From Selaginella tamariscina (taxonomy: Eukaryota; Streptophyta; Lycopodiopsida; Selaginellales; Selaginellaceae): DNA of 64,000 nt. Within the stretch, counting starts at the first letter, position 1; each line of letters starts with the position of its first letter. The DNA lies in NCBI GenBank assembly GCA_003024785.1, contig PUQB01000067.1, forward strand, positions 672,598-736,597, written 5' to 3'. Under the pieces are notes generated by a model. It ran no database searches, was not told where the DNA came from, and worked only from the letters and a program-made list of their open reading frames with translations. Position numbers and translations under genes: made by a program. This document shows positions 23,201 to 33,406 of this stretch, piece after piece.

Positions 23201-24149
23201 GGAGCCATTCGCACCTGCGCTTTATATCAAAATATTTGAAAACGTGTATTTTAATTTTTGTGACTTTCCACTTCAGTAGTTTTTAGGTTATTTTAAGCTT
23301 TAAGAATGCATTTTAAAACACTTTCATTCCCACCTGCATAAGTTTTGTGGTAAAATTTAATGTAAAACACTAGTGACTTCGCACTTGACTTACTTTAAAA
23401 TGTCTTCAAAATAGCATTCGGACATGTTTTAAAATATTTTAAAATTTCAAATTCAAATCAAATTCGAAATGCTAACCCTAAATTAGCTCCAGCTCCAAGT
23501 CTGCCCTATTGAGGCCAAGATTCGAAGATCGGCATCTCCACGGCCTCGGCCTCAAGGCGGCCTGCCTCCTCGAGCAACAGCTGGGCCTGGTGCTCGTCCT
23601 CCATCCCCATGCTCCTCCACCACGGTTGCTCCTCACTCCACAGCAGCACCTCCTCGCTGGATGCCACTGCCCCGAACCCGCACCATCTCCTCGTCAAACC
23701 CTACAGCTCCTCCTTCCCCAAAATCGGCTGCTCCTCCTTCCCCAAAATTAGCTGCTCCTCCTTCCTCTACCAAATCCCCAACAGGATCTAACCCTAGGGC
23801 AATGACTGCTGTCGGCTCCCCGCCATAAATGCCTGAACTCACGGTAGCTCGCAGCAAAAAACTAAAGCGCCCTAATTAGGCTGGAATCTTTGTGGAATCT
23901 GGAGATTCCTTTTAAAAATATTTTAAGTTTAAAAGAACCCCCATCTTTAAAAAAATCGGTCTGAAATGTTTTTAAAAAAGTGAAAACATTGTGTTAAAGT
24001 TAGTACTATGTGCGAATCAAAATGTTTTAAAAAAATATCCTAAATTTTAATGTAAAGTAATTTACTTTATTTTTAAAACATAGTGCGAATGTATTCATCA
24101 CTTAAATTTAACACATTTCAAAGAATAAAGAGCAGGTGCGAATGGCTCC
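23201..24149. mobile_element. 949-bp non-autonomous DNA transposon, TGA target duplication
   Basis: Both ends carry the 18-bp inverted repeat GGAGCCATTCGCACCTGC. The element is flanked by TGA on each side (23198-23200 and 24150-24152). The matching sites at 47.37 and 57.01 kb lack the insert and have a single TCA/TGA, so the boundaries are supported by an empty site. A 3-bp duplication and GG-starting ends suggest a PIF/Harbinger-like family, although TGA is not the usual TWA target. The interior has AT-rich arms around a GC-rich core (23490-23830) with a repetitive Gly/Glu-coding frame and no recognisable transposase. Confidence 0.85.
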
Positions 24150-24689
24150 TGAGGCGTTTATGTTTCTTAAAAGCTACATAAAATATTATAAGAATAAAAG
24201 TTTATATGTTTATAGAATTACATATTTAAAATTTCTAAATAGAAATAATATTAAATAAACAAATATGTGCCTTTTTTTTAAATTAAATTTCATATAGTAT
24301 AATATATTTAATATAAAGTTAAATGTGCATTTTCTTATGCTATATATATATATATGGTGTACCAGTGCAATGAGTCATTTTTACTGGCAACTCAAAATTA
24401 ACATTTATCATAATTAGTTAAGACTAATTTAATTAAATGATTAATTAAGATTAATTAACATTTGTAACTTAATTTGTAGGCAAATTTGGCAACAAATCAC
24501 TATTTACTGCCAAATTTGTCTGCATCCCATTTTGCCCATGTGTATATACATAATTGATACTTATTAATTTCAATGGAGACTTCATTCTCCTTATACAAAC
24601 ATTATTTTGTAATACTTTTGATTGTTTCAATTGTAATTGATTTTGTGGACTTGAATATATTAAAACTAAGCACCATAGTTACAAATCCT

Positions 24690-27600
24690 TACATTACTCC
24701 CTCCTTTGGATTCGAACATCGATGGTATGGAGACAGTCGTTGAATATGCATATTTTGATCCACTTCATTTAAATTACAAACTGTGTACACTTGAGGACCC
24801 AATCTTTGTACAATGGAATATGGACTAAGCCGTTTGGAAATTAATCTAGAAGACAACCCTTTGGAATGCATCTTTGGATATAAAATTAACACTTCATCAC
24901 CCACAACATAATTAGGGACAAACAAATGCCGAGCATTATAGTGTCGTTGTTGTACCTTGTAAGCATTAGATAACTTTGTTAACATCTCCTTGTGCAGTAC
25001 TGGAAGAGTCTGATCCAAATACCAGCTCCATGTTTGTGCATCTGTTTAAAACATGACAAAAAAGAAGGGGAACCAACATTAGAAGGAAACACATGGGAAC
25101 AACCATACAAGGGGAGACTCCAGTGGATTGGTGCACAAAAGACACATAAGCAAACTGAAGAGGGGCAAGTACCGATCCCAGTCGGTCTGGCACTAATTCA
25201 CATATTTAAACAACATATGTCACGACCCGATACAAGATATAGGATTCCGGATACAGATACGGGTTGCAGGATACTTCTACAGGATATTCCTACAGGGATT
25301 CCGGATATAGGATACGGTCATAGGATATTCCTACAGGATATGTCACAGGATATACTTAGAGGATAAAGGACATGTGGACTCATCTTAGCCTCTGCAGCAT
25401 GCCACTTTACATGCATGCAGCCACTTTACATGCATGCAACCACTTTTAGCACTCATGCCTAGATTAGCTCTTGGAGTTGTGAGCATAAAAGCTCCGACCT
25501 AATTGTTGTACAATCAGTTACTATCAACACCAGTCTTACTACGATTAATCTTGTCTTGTCTTGTTCTTGTCTTACTTTTTGTTCTCTCCTTGTCTCGCTC
25601 CTGGATCCTGTCCTGCTCCTGTCTTGCTCTTGGATCCTGTCATGTTCCTATCTTGTTTCTGGATCCTGTCCTACGCCTTTCTGTCTTACTCCCGGATCCT
25701 ATCCTATTTCTGTCTTGCTCCTGGATCCTATCCTACGCTTGGTCTTGCTCCTGAGTTCCTAGTTCCTGTCCTGCTCTCTGTCCTGCTCCTGAGTCAAGCC
25801 TTCTTGTTCTTGGAATCCTGCTCTCTTCCTAGTTCCTGGATCGTGGCTTGACAACATATATTTGAAAGTATGATTAAGTCACTCCACTAGACCATCTGTT
25901 TTTGGATGATACGGTGTTATGAAAGACTGTTTGATTCCCAACCTTGTAATTAGCAAACTCAAAACTTTAGTTTTGAAATGAGGTCCTTGATCTGAAAGAA
26001 TCCGCTTTGGACATCATGCCTTAACACGACTTGATGAAATAAGAAATCTGCCACATGAGTTACCTTGGCCTCCGAAAGAGCTTGGACCTCCACATATCGT
26101 GTCAAATAGTTCGACATAACAATAGCATATGTATTCCTTGATGTCGTTGTCGAAAACGGTCCAATGAGATCATATATAACCAGCTCAAAAAGATGATGAA
26201 CTTAAATAGATTGCAAACAACCACTAAGAAGAGTGAAACGAGGATTTCGAACTTGACAAAGACGACATGTTTATAAATATTAATGAAGGTCATGTTGGAG
26301 CTGAGGCCAATAGAACCATGAATTGTTCGAGATGACCAGAGAGAGGGTCATCATTGAATGCATGAAGAAAGTGAGGTACATAGCATAATGGGATTACCAA
26401 CCTTGATGGGATACATGTACTATTTTGTCCCACAAAAAGAAGATCCTCTATCATCATGAACTTTACAACATGGTCCCGAAAATCAATATCAACATCTGCA
26501 ACCAACTCAGGAACTTGGAGTGCATTTATTATCTGTTGACTCCATGGTTTCAAGAACCTAATTTTGCAAAGATTAAGCAAAGGTGTAGGTTCTAAAGATG
26601 GTAAGACACTTACAACAACTAGTGCTCTTAACAAAGCATTCACATTTGCCATGGAAGAACCTGGACGATGATGAATTATGAATTGAAAATCTTGCAATGT
26701 TAAGCCCATTATGCATGTCGACCCATTAGATGTTTCTTTTTTAATACCAAATGTATTACAACATGATCACATTCCACCAAGGTCGAAGAACCATGAAGAT
26801 AAGCATGAAACTTATGGAATGTCCAAATCACAGTAAACATTCTTATCCGTATTTGAAGAATTGAGTTTTGGACTACTGAGACTTCGACTGACATATGCAA
26901 TGGGATCTATTGACCTGATTCTGGATTTTTTGCATTAGATCAGCACCCAAATCAATATTTGAAGCATCAATATGAAGAATAAAGGGGCAAGATAAATCAA
27001 GATAATGGAGAAGGGGAGTAAAAGTTAAGAGGTGGATAAGAGACTCAAAGGAGGACTGACACTGAGAGGACCATAAGAAAGAAGGAGATCGAAGCAAAGC
27101 ACGCAATGGAGCCATTTCATCTGTCAAACATGGAACAAACTGCACCAAGTATTACCTTGCCCATAAATATTTGAAGTTTGTATGTTTTTGGAATCGGGAA
27201 TTCCTTCATTGCCTGAATCTTTTGTTGGATCTGAACAAACACCCTCTGGAGAAATAACAACTCTCAAATACTTCACAGAAGTATGACCAAACTTGCATTT
27301 TGATAATTTTAGCATCAGTTGATATCGCCACAACCGTGATAAGATCTGCTCCACGTGAGCCAAATGTTTTTCCCATGTACCAATTGACTGCACCAAAAGA
27401 TCATCCACAACACTCTTGCCAAAGATTCCAAACCTCAAATGATTTCATCCATGAGTCTTTGAAATGTGGTTAGAGCATTCATCAAACCAAAAGGCATCAT
27501 TGTGAACTCATACAATCCATTGGGTGTTCGAAAAGTAGTATTAGCTACATCTACTGGATTGAGAGGAACCTGTCAATAGCCTAAAGCTAGATCTAGTGTC

Positions 27601-28900
27601 GTGAACCAACGACTCTTCCCCAATTTGTCAATAAGGTCGTACATGCGTGGCATAGGATAACTATCCGGTACCGTCATAGTATCATGCCTACCTCCGTCTA
27701 CTTTCACCAGAAGAGAACACTATGTCACTAAGGAATATCAAATGGACAAAATGGCTAACCCAGAATCAAGAAGAATTGATACTGGACGATCACACATAAA
27801 ACCTTCAAAAGAAAAGACAATAGGTTCCTTCTCGAGTGTTCCAACCACACCTTATAACATCACACCACGAAAACACAGAGGTTGTACCATCACACAATCC
27901 CTTTATTGCATTGGTGACAGGAATTAGTTTTCTTGCTCATTATCAAAAAGAGGTAATACATCCACTGGTGGAACTACAACTTCCCAGTCTTATACCCCTT
28001 GATGAGTTGGACGTTGACGATTGGCACACTCAATCGCTAGTGTGTCCAAATCCTTGGCATTCAAAACACTGTATTCCACGTCCATGCCATTGACCACGTC
28101 CAAGGCCTCCATATTCACGACCACGTCCTTGTCCTCGTCCTCGTCGCATGGGCTAGAATGTAGCATGTGGAATTGCAACATCTACCTCCATGGGTTGTGG
28201 ATGAGCAACTGGTGGAAGAGGGGCTAGTCTATCTAGGTTGAATGCGAGCAATAGAGGAGGCAACACCATCTTCAAGTGCTTATGGGATTTGAATAGCATC
28301 TTATAAGGTTGTCGGATGAACAAGGACTCCTGCTGTACCAAGCATTTAATAAAAGACCCCTTTTTTAACTACCTCGAACATGTTAGGATCCACTCAGCCA
28401 AGTGGTTCTTAAAGCAGACTCCAAACTATGCAATTGTTTCACCACCTTTTTGTTGCAACCTTAAAACTTCATTTAATGACACAGAAGCATCCGCATGATG
28501 CCCAAATGCAATTGCCAATGCTGATAAAGACAAATCAATCGTAGCTTTGGACGTCGGGCTAGGTGTTGAAACCACAAGGCAGTAGATCCTCGTAAGCAAG
28601 GTGGCAACTCACAAGTTGATGGAGGGGATCCCACTGGTGATATGCACCACCATATAAAAGTGCTCAACCCAAGCATGTGCATCTTTTGTAGCTGCTCCTG
28701 AGAAAGAGTTGGGGCGAAGATGAGGATTATACCCAGTTAGATATGAATGCTTTGCGTCAAAACACTAAGCAATTGTTGTGTCTGAACTTGGGACTTTGCT
28801 ATGCCCTACAAAAGTTGTTCCATAGAGACAACCATAGCTAAAGGAGAGCGGAAAAGAAAGAAGATGAACTAGAGACTGCCCGACATCTCCACCAATGAAA
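24690..28900 (-). mobile_element. degraded Ty3/gypsy element (family A), gag to integrase
   Basis: Read on the minus strand from about 28.87 kb downward. Gag fragments (FGVCFKN near 28.42 kb) come first, then a zinc knuckle CFECQGFGH with an internal stop near 28.05 kb, reverse transcriptase pieces 27.72-27.12 kb (MLKLSKCKFG), RNase H 27.15-26.6 kb (HYLDLSCPFILHIDAS, IIHHRPGSSMANVNAL) and integrase with its C-terminal domain 26.4-24.69 kb (HYNARHLFVPNYVVGDEVL). Every domain is broken by stops or shifts, so the copy is dead. The integrase part is split by the solo LTR at 25218-25853. Flanking LTRs were not delimited. Confidence 0.8.
25218..25853 (+). mobile_element. solo LTR of the chromovirus family, perfect TSD ACATA
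   Basis: Starts TGTCACGACCCGATACA and ends GGATCGTGGCTTGACA, like the two LTRs of the complete element at 36987-43048. Both sides carry ACATA (25213-25217 and 25854-25858), a perfect 5-bp target duplication. At 636 bp it is about 100 bp longer than the other two LTRs, because a pyrimidine-rich repeat of CTCCTGGATCCTGTC-like units at 25590-25790 is expanded while the AGGATAT array is shorter. No internal sequence remains, as expected after LTR-LTR recombination. Confidence 0.88.
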
Positions 28901-29579
28901 AGGACGTGTATTCAAACCTTTAAAATATATACAAGGATAGCAAACCCTTCCTTATATACAAGGAGGTTAGGCTATTTTAAACAACCTTTGATTTAGTCTT
29001 TTCATCCTATGTGGCATCCATATTTAGTTGTCCTTAGAAATATACTTAAGATATATTCCATAAAATCTTTACACATGTGAATTTAGAATTTAAGATGATT
29101 ATTAATGAGGTTCAATGATTCACATCAATTAAGAATTTAAAATGGTTGTTAGGAGGTTCCCCGGTAGTGTTATGTGGAGTTAGAATTTAATATTACGGTT
29201 AATGGCTCAATAATGCCATCCAATTTAGGATTTAAAATTATGATTAATGACATTGGCCACCCAATTTAGAATGGTTATTAATGGGGTTCAATAGCTCCGT
29301 GTAGGGTTGGGTTAAGATTGAGGATGACCATGGTCAATGCGGTTAAGATTAAGAGCCCAAGACGAATATAATAAACTTATTATATAAGATATTAATATAA
29401 CATTTATTATGAGGTTATTAAATAATAACATTTCCAAGCTAAACCCTTTTTCTTAACCTTAGATTTTCTAAATAAGCAGATTAACATGTTTCTCAGTCTC
29501 CTTGTTTTCCATATATATTTAGTTTTTTTGGACAGGGGTTTAGGGTTCTTGAGATAAATGTAGGGTTAAAAGAGCAGCC
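28901..29579. other. intergenic DNA with degenerate repeats of about 45-60 bp
   Basis: At 29080-29340 the words ATTTAGAATTTAAAATGGTTATTAATG recur in diverged form five or more times, a decayed tandem array. The rest is probably remnant LTR of gypsy family A plus the promoter of the following gene. No ORF is supported. Confidence 0.45.
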
Positions 29580-32439
29580 ATGGCGAGGAGCGCTTTGGGG
29601 AAGACAGCGCCAAAAATCTACTGTATTCTCCAGCAAAAGAGGTCAGTTTCAAAGTGGTTCAGAGAGCAATGGGTCGATATCAAGCTCAAATGTGGCGGAC
29701 AGCCCCCTCCACACGCCCCTGCAAGCGGTATGTATGTGTATGCGTGATGATAAAACAATACTATCCTTATTAATGTGTATGTATATAAACAGCTCTCAAG
29801 CATCCTGCCATGGTGAAGAGGCCACGGGTTCCCATGGATGATCAGATTGAGTGCAGGAATGCATTTCTTGCAAAGCATCGGATTGCAGAGCTGGGTTTTG
29901 CAAAACATGGGAATGATGCCAGTGTTGATGATTTAAGATGGATTGATGATGGACAGAAGACTGTGTCACTCATATGGGATATGCATAACAAGCCGGAGGG
30001 TATGGATCCGTGTGCAGCTGCCCGGTATGCAAGACGTCATGTGTGCATGTGTACGTTTGTGTTCGTGTGAGTTATATCGCTCATAGATACAGAAGATGGG
30101 ATGTGTGTGTGTGTGTTTGCGTGCATATGTATGTCGGTACAGATGTGCAAACACATATATACGTGCTTAAGTATGTGTGCTATATGTATATCTATGATGT
30201 GTGCGTATACACACACATCCACGCACATACATATACATATACATATACATACACACGCACACACACATAGAGAGAGAGAGAGAGTGCATTAATTGTTTGA
30301 TACGTAAATTCGTCAATATACATATTGAACAGAAAATATTTTCAGTATTTACAACGTGACTGTTCTCTTCTATATATATTTATGTATGTGCATACACACA
30401 AAGACACACAGATACATAATATGTATATATATTTCTGTAAGTGATTGATTAACGTAAGCAGGAGGACGATTGAAATAGCAGGGCTTTTTGGAAAAGTGGT
30501 GGAGAAGACTTCTTATTGCAGCAAACGAATGCTTTGTTATCTTCCAATATTTTACCGCGAGTATAGGAAGGTGAGGTTCGTATCCAAACATTATTATACC
30601 ATGTGTATTTTACACATTACAATACCATATACACACACATATTCATACGTATTATTTAACATATGATGTTGTTCAAATACAAACACATTATACATTACGC
30701 ATTATACAAAAGTACACAAATATCCTACAATCTAATTTGTGTATTTTATTTGCATTATGTACGCACACACACATTTAAACAGGTGCGGGATTTTCGAATT
30801 GTGGACGGCGAGGTTGTAGAAGGAAACATGACTTGCCAGTTATGCGGGCAGACACGTGGAACACACGAAGCTCTAATGAAACATTTCAGGCGAGAATGAC
30901 GTGCATAGATAAATACAGTTGGATCTGTTATTTACGTATATAGATTGTTATACATACTAGTTCATTATACGTATCTATATGAGCATGCATATGTACACGT
31001 CTCCATACGGTTATATTTGTGTATATCAACTTGTATGTACTATATAGTGTATATGTCTAGTAGATTAGATATTTGTATCTATATCTTTATACAAGATTAA
31101 CAAATGGTGGACGTGGTACAAAATAGTTATCTATTTATATATGCAAAACATATGCATATGTATGTGTCTATCTGATATATGGCGTAAATATGTGATGCAT
31201 GATAGACTAATACGCAGGTAATATGATATGCATATGCGTGAGTAGAAATAATATGCAGAATGGTACATGAGCGTCCACGAACACAGATGATTTACCGCAT
31301 GAGCGTAGAGGAGAGTAAGCAAAGAAAAGAACGACTAAGGAAGATTTTGCTGCATTCTGAAGAGAAGTATCAACGTGCTGCCAGAAAGGTGATATACATG
31401 TATGTATAAATTTAGAGAGAGAGATTATCATAGATACATTGAATATTTTTGCTGGCTCTTTTAAAGGCTTTGAGTCCTCGAGTACTTCTGCCAGACGGTT
31501 TGCCATATGCACTTATTAGAGCTGGATATTTTGTTAAGCAAATGCCAGATAAACCGGCAAAGGCTCCCGACATGGCTATTTGGTCGCATATATTGCAGGT
31601 GAGTGTGTGTGCGCATGCGTGTGGGTGTATGTCTGTGTGCGTGTTAATAGGAAATCTTATTAAATATCCTGGGATGTGATACTTTATCATTTATTTGCAG
31701 GTAGCAAACTTGGGGATCAACTGCATCTGCTTGGTGTGCGACAATGTAAACTATACAGGTGATCATAAAACTAAATATGTACTTGAAGAGTGTTCATCTT
31801 ATTAAGTATATATATAGTAAAAGATTGGGCCTGCGGACAGTGCGTGTGTGCATGCTAAAATGAGCAATTTTTGAATTTATAACAGGAGCAGTGGAGTTTG
31901 CAAGACGGCAAAACGTGCACACTGTTCTGATTGGAGTAGGAGCTAGACAACAAATTAAAGATCGATCCAATTTATGGATGTCCTGGGAGGAAGTCGTGAC
32001 TGGGAAAGGTAAGTTTAATAATATTATAATTATAAGAATATAAATTTATTATTGGATAAATTACATTATACCGACTAGATATCACATTTATAGTGCTATT
32101 TTTTGTACGCATTTTGAGAGAATAATTATCACCTGTCTAAATATTCCCAGTATTATTCAAATTAAAATTAATATGCTACACACGCACCACGTACACGCAC
32201 ATACACACTCACACACAACATTTCATTGAATTTATTAAGGGATGGCAAAGGCTGAGCAAGCTGCAGCAATGTGGGAGAGTAAGGAGAGTGAGCCGGGAAG
32301 AAGAAAGTGTAAAGAAGATATGGATAGGCCTTTCGCTGTTAGAGAGGACGATATGTTTTTCGAGTACTACGATGATCTCTATCCTTCGTCGGCATCCGAG
32401 TCTGATTTTGATTGGAGCGACTCTGATGCATCGGATTGA
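29580..32439 (+). CDS. NYN-domain protein with embedded C2H2 finger (paralogue B), 9 exons
   Basis: Intact 412-residue protein. Exons 29580-29727, 29793-30024, 30462-30570, 30783-30889, 31259-31388, 31467-31598, 31701-31758, 31886-32008, 32240-32439; all phases agree. An N-terminal extension of about 105 residues precedes VSLIWD (Asp112). The C2H2 finger follows, C181-x2-C184-x12-H197-x4-H202, with its last His in exon 5. The fold resumes with KPAKAPDMAIW (Asp277), CICLVCD (Asp300) and LWMSWEE, and the tail is acidic (SASESDFDWSDSDASD). The three acidic NYN positions are present, unlike paralogue A. Intron 4 must use a GC donor (AG|GCGAGA at 30889/30890); reading through instead hits a stop and loses the second His. 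Likely an RNA-binding nuclease; subcellular site not evident. Confidence 0.9.
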
Positions 32440-33398
32440 CATAAAGACCCAGGTATTTTGCATTGTCTGTGTGTGTGCGTGCGCGCGCGTGTGTATGTGT
32501 GTGTGTGTGTGTGTATGTGAAGAGAGACAGAGACAGAGAGAACACTAAATAAACAAAACAAAACAAGTAATTCCACCTTCACTCTCTCTGATACGAGAGA
32601 ACCATGTTTTATATTTTGCAACAAGATATTGACCTTTTAAGGCCTTGTGATATATACACATCTTAATCACATGTGGTTCTTGGTTAATTAAATGATGCGT
32701 TATCAAGCTTCTCTTTATATGGAATGCTCCAGTTCCATGTAAACTCTGGGGTTTACCTTTGCTTTAGTGCTCTCCCTTTTTTTTTAATAGCGATTACAAT
32801 TATCTATATATGTATATATATATATATATAAAGCTGAATTACTGACTACTTAATACCAAATTTCCCAGAGTATCGAGTGTAGGCTGTCATGGAGGCATTC
32901 TATACACCAAAGCAGCGCCAGTACGTTAATTGAATATACATATGCGTGCATCTCCAAAATTACATGCTATGTATATGTAATTGCTTTGTACTTTCTACTT
33001 TACATTCGCAAGAGAGGAAGAAGTGACTAAGTATATATTATATAACGTGTTTAATAATTTATATTTTTATTCTACTTGTTATGTTAATAAGTTTAATGGT
33101 AATACACTAGTTTTTTTAGTGATGCAAGTTTGGTGTACCTTTACATAAGAGGCAGGAGGCACTTACACTAAGAAATTGATTAATATGAATAATTAGATCT
33201 TGTCTAATGACCCCATGGGTTAAAGAATAACCTCTTTACCACACATCGAACATGATTGCTAGTAACTTATATGCTCTTAAATTTGACCAGATATTGCATA
33301 AAACAAAAGACAAAACGAAGGGATGGTTGAAGTCCAAAAAAGAGAAAACATTTTTTTTTCACACGTTATATCCAATGAAGATTGGACAAAAGAAGGAC
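32440..33398. other. intergenic DNA with GT/TA microsatellites
   Basis: Probable 3' UTR of the NYN gene, then a GT-rich run near 32465-32520 and a TA run near 32815-32830. No further coding support until the hAT element. Confidence 0.55.
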
Positions 33399-33406
33399 AT
33401 TCCTGT

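Larger units (their letters stand above)
22716..24690 (-). repeat. inverted, interrupted copy of the segment at 46.98-48.43 kb
   Basis: Reading this stretch on the minus strand gives the same order as 46.98-48.43 kb: spacer with GTGGACTCGAATATATT-like words, the unrecognised ORF, then the C-terminal half of the Dof-type ORF facing it. Spacer DNA matches as well as the ORFs (for example the segment around AACCTTGTTTTGGTGCAAA), so this is a duplicated DNA block and not convergent coding. Relative to the tandem units it carries two insertions, the 949-bp element at 23201-24149 and about 190 nt near 24353-24541 next to a TA run. Confidence 0.8.

Noticed and set aside
24992..25851. Leu/Ser/Cys-rich plus-strand ORFs (SCSWILS repeats)
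   Set aside because: They are translations of the pyrimidine-rich repeat in the solo LTR and the flank of the dead gypsy element.
30010..30292. His/Val-rich ORFs around the CA repeats
   Set aside because: These are translations of GT/CA microsatellites inside an intron of NYN paralogue B.
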